Shown: piece after piece, positions 11,780 to 23,370 of the stretch
Numbering within the stretch: the stretch's first letter is position 1
How the letters are laid out: every line of letters starts with the position of its first letter
Position numbers and translations under genes: made by a program
Assembly: GCA_028023455.1 (NCBI GenBank)
Contig: JAQFVV010012992.1
Span: 214,648-278,647 of the forward strand
Direction: 5' to 3'
Origin: Epiperipatus broadwayi
Taxonomy: Eukaryota; Onychophora; Udeonychophora; Euonychophora; Peripatidae
Length of the DNA: 64,000 nucleotides
The notes under the pieces: generated by a model
The model's database searches: none
Seen by the model: the letters and a program-made list of their open reading frames with translations, nothing else
Told to the model about the DNA's origin: nothing

Positions 11780-12965
11780 ATTATAACAATCCAGAGAAAG
11801 ACTTAACGTCATCTGCATTACAGGGCGCCATCTAGGCATTTGAACCTAGAAAAATTTATAAAGTAGGCAGATATGCAAGTCAAAAAAAATTTTTTTCTTA
11901 TTTTATTTATATATTTTGATATCCGGTCGTTAGCCCAAGTCACTATCTCAGGGAGTAGCAGAGATTTAATAATAAAATATCTTATCTAATTGTATTTCAA
12001 TATTAAAATATAAATAAAATAAGCCACTGCCAGTAATTAACATACAAACATTTATTTACGCACATATATATAAAATTTAACATTATTTTAGAATAACTTT
12101 TACTTTGGGTTTTAACTTGATTTTAGAATTTAAATTTACATTTTAATTTTTATGCTATTATAAGTTCGCACAGATTTGTTTAAAAATGTTGAGTATAGAT
12201 CGGTTACATAGATTCCACAGTCAAAAACATTCCAAAATAAACAAACGATCAAAATACAAAATCATTGATACAGTCAATTGCAGAGGGAAATTTATAAGTA
12301 ACCCAATAGCATTCACCATAAGATGCTTGCATTTACACCAATAACTTAAAAGACATCCGAATAAATACATTTTAGATACTCACCGTAAGGTATCAGTATT
12401 TACCGAATGTCTATATATATTTTGATCGAATATGAAAACCAAAAACATAATCAACTGGTAACGAACCCATGCAAGCGTCTATACTCAACTTAAATGTAAT
12501 GCATCTTTATTTAGAGTGTCGAGTATAAATAGACTACAAAGATTTGCATTTGAAAAGAACATATTCAATCCTTGTTTAATCTTAGGCCAAAGGTTCGCAG
12601 TCAAACCAAACTTCAATCCATCGGATATATCGATGTGTTCAATGTAATATGAATACGGCAGCACAATTAGGTTAAGAGAAGAAACTGCTTCTCATCAGAT
12701 AGGAATATTACATCTATCTGACGATGAGAGCAATAAAAAAAAACTCCATAGGAAGGAACTGCGTTCTACGTCTTATAATCCCTTCCATAGGCAAAACGGA
12801 AGTATGCGGCATATAATAGCGATTCTGCCCATAGCGAATCTCGTACTACATCTACTAATTACACCAATATATCCAATCCATTGACCTAATTCAACTACGA
12901 AATGAATAACCTAAGATTACCCTCCCCTAATATAACTTTACAAATCTATATAGCCATTCATGCCC
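11780..12965. other. Unassigned region with more balanced base composition
   Basis: From about 12,100 to 12,960 the sequence carries many more CG, GC and non-AT words than its flanks. It contains internal echoes: gagtatagatcgg (12,190), gagtataaatagac (12,520) and the inverse tctatactcaac (12,479). It also has an imperfect repeat (caccataagatgcttgcatttac / caccgtaaggtatcagtatttac) and two hairpins: ctcatcagatagg/ctatctgacgatgag, and ccataggaagg/cccttccatagg. No long open frame exists. It is probably the relic of a non-coding element or structured repeat. It does not look like a protein gene. Confidence 0.45.
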
Positions 12966-13045
12966 GACTTAAGTTTAATATTTATATAACTAGTTTAATG
13001 AAAAACAGAAATCATAATAAAACTTAAAAAACAAATAAATAAATA

Positions 13046-13675
13046 AATGGAAATGATTTTACAAAAAAAATACATTAAATAAAATTATAACTAATTAATA
13101 AATAACGTTGGTCAGATAGGATTCTATTTCTTAATTATTTTAAATACGGAAAGTTTTTAATTTAATGTTCATTAATTATAAAGTTCTTATGGTTTAAAAC
13201 AGTTCATCTTTATCTGTTGCTTGCCATTTGAACATGAATTCCCATGCCGTCCTAAAAAGATTGGTTGAATTAGCCATTGTTTTTTTATTTATTTATCTGG
13301 AGGTCTTTTAGTTTAGTTGGTCCTTAATGTAGAAAAACAAACGATGTCATTTCTCTTTTTTTTTAACAAAACTGAAGGGATTGAAGAGTGCGTCCTTTCA
13401 ATCCCTTCTCCTTCAACTCCACACTAACACATATAGTCACATCATAATAACTAATTCACTCTTTTATTTTCAAACCTTTCCTTTTATAATAATTTTGTGG
13501 ATTAACTCAACATTATGTCATGATGGTGAAAACCTTTTCGTTGAGGTCCGATTTCCCGATGGATTTCTTTCATTTGCTAAAAGTTTCTATTGTTTTCCTA
13601 TCTGACTGATGCTTATACATTTAAATGCCCAAAGGCTAGTTTACTAATTAAAATAATCATTTCCATTTTACAAAA
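13046..13675. repeat. Possible fold-back element with central hairpin
   Basis: aaatggaaatgatt at 13,046 is mirrored by aatcatttccatttt ending near 13,675. gtcagatagga at 13,113 is mirrored by tcctatctgac at 13,596, at the same distance from each end (67-68 bp). A strong hairpin, aagggattgaa/ttcaatccctt, sits close to the middle (13,375-13,406). The sequence between these blocks matches poorly, so this may be a decayed MITE or coincidence. Confidence 0.35.
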
Positions 13676-13689
13676 GATTAATTAATTTG

Positions 13690-14150
13690 TTTTCAAACTT
13701 AAACATATATTTTTATCTCTAAATCTTTTCTGAAAATTTAGTTTTAAACTACTCTTTTTTTAATAAAGTTTTATTTTAATAATTATTTATCTGTGCGATT
13801 TTATATATATGCGAGTTTAAGATGATTTTTTAATTTTCAGTTTTTAATTCTTAAAAAAGAAATTTTTATTGGCGAATTTTTTTTTTTGTGTTTACTAATA
13901 AAAAATAATGTAACGTACGTATGTGCCCCTGTTACAATATATATATGTCATATTTTATTTAAGATACGGCAAGCTTTAAATTTGCCATAATATTATCTTT
14001 TTTTATAAAATATATAATAATGATCAACTTTATATAAAATTGATATCAATCTTAATTTTAAATACATTTTATTTACATTATCAAACTATTTTTTTTTATT
14101 TTTAAAAAAAGTTATTATAATGAAGTAATACAATTGAATTTTATTTAAAC
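13690..14150. other. AT-rich spacer
   Basis: No feature was seen apart from AT runs. Confidence 0.5.
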
Positions 14151-14155
14151 TTAAG

Positions 14156-15190
14156 TTGTCTATTATCGATTTTATGTTAAATATATTGATGAATAATTTG
14201 ATATTTCCAAAAAAAAAAGCTATATTAATCTATTATGTTAGATATATTGACTTTATTTATGAAAACATCAAAGAAAAGTTTATTTGGTGTGTAGAACTAG
14301 TTTCATACACAACAAGCAGTGAAATTTTTAATGCATTATATTCTTACATAATTAAACATGATTTGGATGGGAAAATTGGGTAGATTTATGTACCGATGGA
14401 GCAACCAGAATGTGGGCAAGCATTGTAGTAAAAATTCCAAGAGGTAGCAATCCCGGAATTATTAATCATGCACTGCATAATACATTAGCAGTATGTAGCA
14501 GCTAAAAATATATCAATCTATAAAAATCGTAAATCTTATTAAAAAAATAATAATTTAAATTCTAAATTATTCGCACTACTTTATCGAGAAGTTGGAGCAG
14601 AACATGAGGAATTATTATTTCATACTGACGTCAGATAGCTCTTTTGAGGTAAAATGATAAACAGGCTATTTGAATTAAGAACAGAAGTAGAAATATTCTT
14701 GGTTTAAAAAAAATCTTTATTTGTAAAATATTTTTGTAAATTCGAATGGGTTGCTAAACTAGCTTATTATGTGATATATTTTCCTATATTAATGATTTAA
14801 ATTTAAGTCCACAAGGAAGTGGGAAGAATGTATTTCATTTATATAATAAAATCAATGGATTTAAAAAGAAAATTCAATTTTCACTGAGTAAAGTAAAAGA
14901 AAGCAACTGCGAACTGCTTGTTACTTATTATAATTTTATTAATGTACACCAAGATGAGGACAAATTGAAGTTAAAATAAAATTATCTGTTACCATATGCA
15001 ATCATTGTATGATGGTTTTGAAAATTATTTTCCATCAAATGAACTTGTGTGAGATCAATTTGTGGATTACAAATCCTGTCAGAGATCTTAAAAACAACAC
15101 CACTAATTTAAACAATCAAGAATATAAATGTCTCTTGAAAATGAATTCAGATTTGACAATAAATCAACCCCCCCCCCCCAATGAATTTAA
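14156..15190 (+). pseudogene. hAT-superfamily (ZBED5/SCAND3-like) transposase relic
   Basis: Broken plus-strand frames keep the order of blocks of the domesticated and mobile hAT family that includes ZBED5, FAM200 and SCAND3. A 75-codon open start ends in KHDLDGKIG. After a one-base shift comes WVDLCTDGAT (14,378-14,407). Then GAEHEELLFHTDVR (about 14,597-14,635) is followed by a stop where the family has Trp. GKMINRLFELRTEVEIFL comes next, then WVAKLAY, NLSPQGSGKN and KINGFKKKIQF, and finally a WITNPVRDL block at 15,061-15,090. The stops after TDVR are explained by single transitions (TGG to TAG, CGA to TGA). The N-terminal BED zinc finger is not visible. This is a dead fragment of about 1 kb and may be 5'-truncated. 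Confidence 0.75.
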
Positions 15191-15199
15191 ATAAATTTT

Positions 15200-16520
15200 G
15201 AATCAAAATGAAAAATGAATACCTAAATCTACATTAAAAAGCAATTAAAATGCTCATATCTCTACAACATAGTTGTATGAAAGGGGGTGATTTTCAGCAG
15301 TGGGCATTATAAAAAACAAACTCAGAAAACATTTTTCCATAGGTTCATTTCTTCACCTAACTTTAACCAATTTGACACCAAACTTGAATTACTGATCAAA
15401 ATGAACCACAAAAATAATTAATCACATTAAAATTTTCATTTTCTTTTATTATTATCTATCATCTTAATGACAGTTTTTTGGTTTTTAATTTTGTGATATT
15501 TTTTTTTGTGAGTTCAGTCTTACTTGAAACAATTATTATGTGATTATATTACAATAATTATTATATGACATGTAATTTTTGAATCAATATGAGTTTCTGT
15601 GTTTGTTATGGAATATTTGTTAATTATTCTTAATTAACATAATCTTCATAATAATCATATAGTTTGGGATTTTATAAATGTATTTTTTTATGGGTAACCA
15701 ATATTTCATGTGTTCATTATTCTGTGATTTTTTTTTTTTGTAAAATTTATTATATGAATAATAATACTATATATTTGACTAGTTTTTTGTATTAGCTCAA
15801 ACATTATGTCAAATAAGTAAAAAAAAAAAGCAGCATGCATATATATATATCACAGAAAAAAAAAATTAAGATAATGTATTTTAATTATGTTACTAGTCCA
15901 TGGAAATTTTTTGTGGAATCTAAGTGATTCATAGAGAGAAAAGGGTTGAGAAACAATGATTTAGATGATGAAGTATTCACTTTACTCTTATTATTCATCC
16001 CAGAATCAGTCTCCATATTAATATTTTCACTAGTCAAATTAGCAACCTCTGAAGAAGATAGGAGAATACAACTACTTGAAACATAGCTTTTATTCTAACT
16101 TGTGCGCTAATAGTAAATATTGAATATTTAAAAATATATAAATAAAGTTTGAATTTTTAAAAAAAATTAATAATTTATCAATTAGATGATGAAAAAAGTC
16201 CAGCACAAATATAAATAAATATTGTATTGAATACATGGACAAGATTCTGAGAAGATCCAGACTTCATATTTTAGGCTGTACTTCAATATCCAATTTTAAT
16301 GGAAATATGCCCACAAAAGGGGGAGTTAATTCTACTAACAAGATAACACAAATACACAATTCCATTAACCATATACAGTCATTTTTCCTTTGATAGCCTG
16401 TTGAAACATGAAAATAAAAACTATTATAACAAAAGATGGGCAGTTTACCCTTTAAATGATGTATGCCAATTATAGTCACTATTTAAATATTGAAAACATA
16501 ATAGAAACAGTATATATGTA
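15200..16520. other. AT-rich flank of the Gypsy element, no supported gene
   Basis: Minus-strand 16,264-16,479 is open for 71 codons with a hydrophobic middle, but it shows no family motif and no splice or start context. A C-run lies at about 15,167 and short AT repeats lie around 15,840. Confidence 0.45.
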
Positions 16521-16521
16521 T

Positions 16522-18669
16522 TGTAACTGTTTATTCCAGCGTAAACATGTATATATGTGATATACGTTTATTANNNNNNNNNNNNNNNNNNNNNNNNNNN
16601 NNNNNNNNNNNNNNNNNNNNNNNNNNNNNNNNNNNNNNNNNNNNNNNNNNNNNNNNNNNNNNNNNNNNNNNNNNNNNNNNNNNNNNNNNNNNNNNNNNNN
16701 NNNNNNNNNNNNNNNNNNNNNNNNNNNNNNNNNNNNNNNNNNNNNNNNNNNNNNNNNNNNNNNNNNNNNNNNNNNNNNNNNNNNNNNNNNNNNNNNNNNN
16801 NNNNNNNNNNNNNNNNNNNNNNNNNNNNNNNNNNNNNNNNNNNNNNNNNNNNNNNNNNNNNNNNNNNNNNNNNNNNNNNNNNNNNNNNNNNNNNNNNNNN
16901 NNNNNNNNNNNNNNNNNNNNNNNNNNNNNNNNNNNNNNNNNNNNNNNNNNNNNNNNNNNNNNNNNNNNNNNNNNNNNNNNNNNNNNNNNNNNNNNNNNNN
17001 NNNNNNNNNNNNNNNNNNNNNNNNNNNNNNNNNNNNNNNNNNNNNNNNNNNNNNNNNNNNNNNNNNNNNNNNNTATTACGTATTTTAAACTTAAGTTTTG
17101 CTCTTTTATTTAACAGAAATTTATAATATGAACACATATATGTGTGGTTGGTTTTGCGATGCCCTCTAATTACTCGCCCAGCATATTTATGAGCATCAAT
17201 AATGACCTCACGCGCCAATCTTACTTACGAATAAATAAGAATTATGCTGGGAGAGAATGAGTATCTATTTCTAGTGGTTCGCTTGTACCTCTGGCTAGCT
17301 CACTCAGGGGTAGTAGTCGGTGACCGTGGGAAAGAGGTGGAGGGAATATATAAAAATGCGCATGTAGCGCATGAACTATTTGTTTGCTTTCCTACTTTTT
17401 GCTTTTTAATATTATTTTAAGAAATTAACACTAACACACACAATTAAATTTATAATACTAATTAATATTTATTAATATAAAACAAATAATAAAACAAAAC
17501 CCATAGAATCCCAGAATTGGATATTGGTTTGTGCCCGAATAATTAAATAACCCGCATGTAAATACACTCGCACAAGTTTATAAATGCAATACACAAAAAT
17601 ACAGATTATAGCTTGAAAACAATTTCAATCAGGCATTGTCTATTAAGGTGCATACAGGGTATTATTTCAACATTTTCTTCATTTACTTTAACCCTTTTAC
17701 GCATTATTTAATAGGATATGCTTTCATTCAAAATAGTTATTATCACTTACGAAAATGTTTGGTTTATCTCACCCGGGTGTAGATTATTAGCTGTACGATT
17801 AAAAGATTTCTTTTTTTGGTCAATTTCCATAAGGCAATCAATGGTGTCCGGTGAAGGCTGTTCTTTTCATAGTTTGAAGAAGGGCTTCGCTCCTACATTT
17901 ACAGTGATGGAAGTCTCTCTGCAGGATGGATGGCACAGCCTGGGCCGTTCTGCTCTTGCCTGTTCATGATTTTTCAATTATAACTTTTTTTCTTTTTACC
18001 AACTTTTTCTTACGATCCTGCTCGTGACAGTCACAGCTATATAAGTCCTTCTCAGTTCAGCTTTTTGACTCTCATTAATCATGCTATTGTTCTTTCTTCT
18101 TTCATTAAACCATGTGGTTTGCGAAACGAAAATCTTTTCAATACTTTTCTTTCTTTGTTTCTCTTATCTAAGCTTAGGAATTTCCAATTTACCTTGCGAT
18201 CTACACTCGACCATTCATTGTCTCTTTTTTTTAACATTTTATTTTATTAATTAAAATGTCTTTGTTTCAAGATAGCGATCTGCAACTTTTCGGGTCCTTT
18301 CTTTGCAATTAATTTATTTTTTTTATAATTTGTAACATTCTTCTTTTGGTCGACCATCTTGGAATATTTCTTTTTAAATTAAAATAACTTTTATTCCTTT
18401 TTACGAAATTATTACATTTACTCACTCATGCAGCAATATAAACATGCGTATAAATAAACATCAGAGGATAAACCATATAATCCCCCATCCCTCTTATATT
18501 TCAATGTTTTTTATTTAATTACTTAAATATATATGTATGCGCTCGCATACAATACCACAACGAAAAAGAACAATTTACTTAATATTATACTTGATTTAAT
18601 TAGCTACGTATGCTCGGTAGTATTACCCTCTGACTTAGAACAGGGTTTGAACTCAGCCCTGTTATAATA
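16522..18669 (-). repeat. 3' LTR of Gypsy element 1 (contains the assembly gap)
   Basis: It starts tgtaactgtttattccagcg and ends cagccctgttataata. It matches the other LTR (23,392-23,424 plus 33,333-34,956) along its whole length, with scattered substitutions and small indels such as ctacccca present only in the other copy. Excluding the 500 Ns it is about 1.65 kb. Open frames inside it, such as 17,718-17,969, are not shared intact between the two LTRs and I do not consider them genes. Confidence 0.88.
16574..17073. other. Assembly gap of exactly 500 N
   Basis: The gap lies inside the 3' LTR. Sequence to the left ends gtttatta and sequence to the right begins tattacgtatt. The intact LTR reads gtttattacgtatt, so nothing of the LTR is missing and tatta is present on both sides. 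Apparent open frames spanning the Ns are artefacts. Confidence 0.98.
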
Positions 18670-18683
18670 CCCCCCCTCCCTTC
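18670..18683 (-). other. Polypurine tract of Gypsy element 1
   Basis: The minus strand reads GAAGGGAGGGGGGG immediately before the 3' LTR. This is the expected position and composition of the primer for plus-strand DNA synthesis. It also fixes the LTR boundary at 18,669. Confidence 0.85.
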
Positions 18684-18751
18684 GAAAGCCTTTAAATACC
18701 ATTTTAGTATTTAAATGGCTCACTCCTAAAACCCCAAAATAATTCTAGTTA

Positions 18752-19747
18752 TTATTCTGATGGTACTGGTTTGAGTGACTGAGCGTTATATGATCCTTTT
18801 ATTTCCTGTCCAGTGTCTACCCAAAACGCATGATTTCCCTGACATCTCACAATGGTGAACGGACCCTCATACAAATTACAGAATTTTTTACATAACTTCC
18901 CTGGCTCACTTACATGTGGTGCCTTTATCAACATCCAGTCACCCACCTCGAACCTATGGTATCTCATTGGCATTGTATTCCGCTTCTGGCTGTTTCTTAT
19001 GAGGTTGCGATATGCCTGTCTTTGATCACTTTCAGTATCTACTGAGTTTTCCTCACTTCTTGACAGATTATACGGTATTAATTGAGGAGGATCACGGCCG
19101 CAGTGCAACCATATAGGAGAGAATCCCATTGATTCATTTACTGCCCAATTAATATAGTTGAGTATCTCACTAATTTTCCTGACCCAACCTCTATGGTTGG
19201 TGGGGATGTAAGTTCTGAACAATCTACCCAGCTTGCGCATCACTTGTTCACATGGGTTTGATTGGGGGTTCCGGATGGACATCAGTATATGTCGAATCCC
19301 TGATCTCTGTACCCATCTCCCCTATTCTCCAGATGTAAATGGAGTCCCATGATCAGAGAGGATAATCTGGGGTTTCCCCACTAAGGGAAAATGCTCTTTT
19401 TCTAATAAGCATATTGTGTTCCTTGTATTTGCTTGAGCTATTGGGTATGCAGCCACAAATTTGGAAAACAAATCATATACCACCAACAAATACTTCTTTT
19501 TATTGTACGCTGGCAATGGACCATAATAGTCCACTGCTACCATCTCCCATGGTTTCTTTGGTATTATGGATGTCATTGGGGCTGCATAATTTCTGTTTGC
19601 TGGTTTGGCTCTCTGACAAATTTCACATTGGCCAATGACAGTAACTGTTTTAGCATGCATGCCGAGCCAATAAAACCATTTCCTGAGCCAATGTTCAGTC
19701 TTCCACACCCCATAGTGTCCATATGCTTGGTGAACATGAGTCACCAC
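18752..19747 (-). pseudogene. Gypsy integrase domain, interrupted by one stop
   Basis: The minus-strand frame from 19,747 carries an HHCC zinc-binding domain (HVHQAYGH, then CEIC, about residues 4-45). The catalytic core has first Asp in AVDYYGP and second Asp in LSDHGTPF. A TAG at 19,322-19,324 interrupts the same frame. Translation in frame resumes to the third acidic residue in QSNPCEQ and ends with a chromatin-side GPF/Y-like module (YEGPFTIV). Both halves share one reading frame, so a single nonsense change is the only break in this domain. The 5' side is joined to RNase H by a frameshift near 19,745. In an active element it would integrate the cDNA. Confidence 0.9.
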
Positions 19748-21240
19748 TGCCTCTGTCTAGGTATGATTGGCCTCCATCCTTCCGGGTCATTCGTGACTTT
19801 ATATTGAAGTATGGATCCCTCTAATTTACAATGTCCAATCCTATGTTCATACCAACTTACAACCTTGGTCTCCCCATCCTCCATGTACTCAATTACCTGT
19901 TTCAATTGAGCATCTCTCTGGCATTGAGCCAGCTGTTTAAGGTCATTTTCAACCCCATCCATTTCCAAGCTCACACCAGCAATATATAAATTTTCTGTCT
20001 GCAAATGTTGAGATTTTAAAGGTATGAGGTTCCTGCTGAGAATGTCCTCCACTATATTCTCAGAACCCTTGCGATACCTCCCTGTATAGTTATATTCTTG
20101 GAGGTATAGACTCCAGCGTACTAACCGACTATTGGTTAAATAACTATGGTTGATGAATTCCAAACTTTTGTGGTCAGTGACCACGATGACTTCTGATCCT
20201 AACAAGAGTGTATGAAATTTTTGAAAAGCCCAAACAATTGCTAGAGCTTCCTTTTCAGTTGCTGTATAATGGAGTTCAGGTCCCTTGATCAATCGGCTCA
20301 GGAAATACATCACCCCTATCTGACCATTCGCTTGCACTTGTGACACTGTTACTCCCAAACCATATCCACTAATATCCATTTAAATACATCACCCCTATCT
20401 GACCATTCGCTTGCACTTGAGACACTGTTACTCCCAAACCATATCCACTAATATCCATCTGCACCACAAACGGCCTCTCAAAATTGGGAAATGCCAATAC
20501 TACGTGTTCAATAAATCCTGCCTTCACCCTTTCGAAGACTTGTCCTTGTTCCTCTTTCCACTCCCACCTTACATCTTTCCTCAATAGCCTCACCAAGAGT
20601 TCCATTTGTTCTGCAAATCGTTCCTGAAACCGGTTGTAAAAGTTGCACATGCCAAAGAAGGACCGTACTTGTTTCCTGGATCTGGGTGCTGGAAAGTCTC
20701 TAATGGCCGAGACCTTGTCAGGATGGGGCCTAATACCTTGTGCTCCTACCATATGCCCTAGGAATGTAACCTCTTCCTGAAGTAATGTACTTTTTTGTTT
20801 ATTTTAATCCCCTTTTCCTTGCACTCCTTTAAAACATTGTTATATGCCCTATATACTCTTCTATGATGTCTGATGCCACTAACACATCATCCACGTACAT
20901 CGTGATCATCTCTTTTACTTCAGGGGATAACACATGATCCAAACATCGTAGCAATCTGACCCCACTGTTAATCAAGCCAAACGGCATTCGGTTGAACTGA
21001 TATGAATAACCCTCATATCGAAACGCGGTCAATTTACAGTCATCTGGGTGTAGCTTGATCTGCCAATAACTAGCAGTCAAGTCAAATGTTGAAAATATTC
21101 TTTTTCCCTTGAATCTTCCCAGAAGTTCTTGTATGGGTGGTGGAACATTGCAATCGGGAACGGTTATTTTGTTCAGTTGTCTTGCATCGAGGCACAGCCT
21201 GATTGTACCATCTCTCTTCCTCACGACCACCAATGGGTTG
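19741..21240 (-). pseudogene. Gypsy reverse transcriptase and RNase H, frameshifted
   Basis: The RT part (21,233-20,829) has RKRDGTIRLCLD, DLTASYWQI, MPFGLINS and the catalytic YVDD (in MYVDDVLV). The frame is lost around 20,830 and 20,797-20,760, where EEVTFLGHMVG can be read only in a shifted frame. The next stretch (20,752-20,369) has a connection domain (FFGMCNFYNRF) and the start of RNase H (VVQMDISGYGLG). A 79-bp tandem duplication breaks it, after which RNase H resumes with TATEKEALAIVWA and VTDHKSLEF, to about 19,741. The product would copy RNA to DNA and remove the RNA strand. At least three frame lesions make it non-functional. Confidence 0.9.
20303..20460. repeat. 79-bp tandem duplication inside RNase H
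   Basis: aaatacatcacccctatctg at 20,303 recurs at 20,382, and the match runs to about 20,460 with one substitution seen (cttgtgac/cttgagac). The unit length is not a multiple of three, so it shifts the frame and duplicates the codons for MDISGYGLGVTVSQ. Near identity of the copies shows it is recent. Confidence 0.9.
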
Positions 21241-21488
21241 CAGTAAGCTGATGAGCATTTTGAAACAATGCCCCATCTGGCCTATTTGCTTTTTCACTTC
21301 GGTTCGATATTTATAAGGAACAGGGTATGACCTGGCTTTAAATGGTTGGTTTTCATTTACTCTAATCCTTTGTTCAAAACCCGGTATTATTCCTGGTTTG
21401 TCAGAGAAAACTTGATGGTATTCTTGCAATGTTTGCATCAATGTGCTTTCCCAACTTCCTGTGGCCATCTTTGCCTCTCGTACCCTTT

Positions 21489-22169
21489 CTATAATGATGT
21501 CATTTGTACGGTCTCCCACCATGCCCCGACTGACCTATATAAACCCTCACTCAGAAATTTAACTACCTTCCCTTTACATGTGACTTGCCTGCCTTCATAA
21601 TCCAAAGTGCATTTATATTTATGCAAAAAATCTGACCGTAACAAAATGTCGCATATCAAATCTTTCATTATCAAAAAGACGTGCGGACAGCTTTCTCCAT
21701 CAATTTTAATATCTAGCCATATTTGTTTGGACTCAATCTTGGCTTTTCGGTTATTGGCCACTGTTACATGCACTGCTTTCAATGGTAGTGTAGGTATATC
21801 CAATTGTTCTTTCCCAATTCTGTGGTATTGTCTTTCTGCTATTACCGAAACCTGACTACCCAAATCCAAAAGGGCCTCCATCTCGATTTGATTCACTGTT
21901 GTGTGAATTTTGGGGCATGTCTGACATGCATAACCTGGGACTCTGTCTTCCCATGAACACAATAAATTTCCTATTTCTCTTTTCTCTTGTCCATATCTTT
22001 TTCTTATTCCATGAATTCCTGTCTGCTCTCCCGACTTCAATCCTTGCTCATAAATTTGCCTCATCTGTTTACTTACTTCTAACTGACTCAATAGTCTATC
22101 TACTACCTTCACTGTTTTCTCCCTCCTTATTTCAACATCCAGATTATTTCCTCTGGTAGATTTCTGCAC
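21489..22169 (-). pseudogene. Gypsy aspartic protease region with DLG active site
   Basis: An open minus-strand frame of 226 codons. The retropepsin core sits at about residues 100-170: ALLDLGSQVSVIAE corresponds to the flap-family block ALLDTGSQvSvI, and CDILLRSDFLHKY to the ILGaDFL block. The codon after the catalytic Asp is TTG (Leu), where retropepsins have Thr or Ser. An upstream CQTC pair may be a remnant of a nucleocapsid knuckle. The downstream end (GAWWETVQMTSL) runs into the RT-side frame at 21,522-21,082, which contains the linker KPGIIPGFEQRI. The altered DTG motif suggests the protease would be inactive, unless the family tolerates DLG. Confidence 0.75.
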
Positions 22170-22611
22170 ACTATTCTTAGAATCTGTTTTTCAGAAAGTC
22201 TGCATGCTTCTAGTGTCTTTAGCGTGGCCACCTGTCTCCTGAAACAATGCACATATTCTTCTCCACTATCTTCTTGAAACTTCTCTTTCATTAATTGTAC
22301 TCTAATGTGCTCCTGCAGCTCTTCCCTCCAGAAGGCCTTCTTCAAACCCTTTTTATAATCTGGGAATGTCTGCAGCTGGTGTAAAAGTGAATTCCACCAA
22401 GCCTCAGCATATCATTCAAGGTGGTGGCATGCTATTATTACTTTATCTTTCTCTGGTATACCATGGATATCAAAATATCTTTGTAGGCTTTTAATATGCT
22501 CTATTGGCCACTCCCCCTTTTCCCCTCTGTACGTTTTTATTTTCACCCCTTCCATCTGACTCCCTTTTTAGATATTATATTACTATTTCTATATCAGACG
22601 CACCAGACCTG
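22127..22611 (-). pseudogene. Gypsy gag (capsid) fragment
   Basis: Reading the minus strand from about 22,557 gives MEGVKIKTYRGEKGEWPIEH, YFDIHGIPEKDKVIIA, then a TGA, then YAEAWWNSLLHQL. It continues open from 22,345 to 22,127 with KKAFWREELQEHIR and EDSGEEYVHCFRRQ. This is the W-block and downstream helix arrangement of retrotransposon capsids. The in-frame TGA near 22,424 breaks it. The 3' end overlaps the protease frame by about 40 bp, which fits a frameshift fusion. The true start is uncertain; another ATG lies near 22,611. Confidence 0.65.
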
Positions 22612-23370
22612 CTCTCCATCCTCGAAGTACTGTGCCCTCTGTCTAATTTTTCTATCTAGCCCTTTTCAACCCTATTTCTTAATCTCTTTCTTTATATTTT
22701 TCACTGAGACGATTAGTATTTCCTTGTTACTTTGCCTATCAAACCAAAATATTAACTTGTTCAAGTGAATCCATAGATTTCTAGCACTAGCAGTATTTTA
22801 TAATATGCCCTTTTATGAGTAAAACTTCCGCAAATATCAATCTCCCAATCGCATACACATATATAAAACGGATCCAAAAAAAAATTCGTATGTATTGTTT
22901 AGATGTATATATATATACGAGTTCATCTATAACGTAGTCAATATACTGCTTTCTAAAATTGACCACTCTTAATTATATCAAATAAAAGTTTACGAAAGTT
23001 TTTTATTTATTCACTTTTGTAAATGTCAAAGCAGTTAAATGTTTAACACAATAAGAAAACTCTTAAACAGAAAATAAAACTCGCATATATAACATTATTT
23101 CTCTTAAGAGTCAAACAACAAAATTTTCATGGACAGTTCAATACATACATATATATTAAAATATTAATTCGAATGCGATTTTGACTTAATTAATTTCCAT
23201 ACACAAAATAAAATTACCAGCAATAATTCGTCTACACAAGCTATATTTTATAGCTCTTATACTGTATTTTTTTCCTTTTTTTATATAAAAAACATATAAA
23301 GCAACTTCATAGTAGACTGTCTTATCTAACTTATATTCTATCCCCCTCCCCTACTTTCCACTCTTCGAAT
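22612..23370 (-). other. 5' leader of Gypsy element 1
   Basis: This is non-coding sequence between the PBS and gag, AT-rich with no domain seen. Beside the PBS is an AAGTAGGGGAGGGGG run on the minus strand. Confidence 0.55.

Noticed and set aside
16264-16479. 71-codon minus-strand frame left of the Gypsy LTR
   Set aside because: It looks slightly less random than most, but it has no family motif, splice context or repeated copy to support it.
16547-17218. Three long open frames across the N gap
   Set aside because: They consist almost entirely of unknown residues. The Ns cannot contain a stop, so the frames are artefacts.
19414-19807. Plus-strand open frames opposite the integrase (74 and 124 codons)
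   Set aside because: They are antisense shadows of the Gypsy integrase, with no motif or start context of their own. The same applies to plus-strand frames at 21,346-22,159 and 22,496-22,768.
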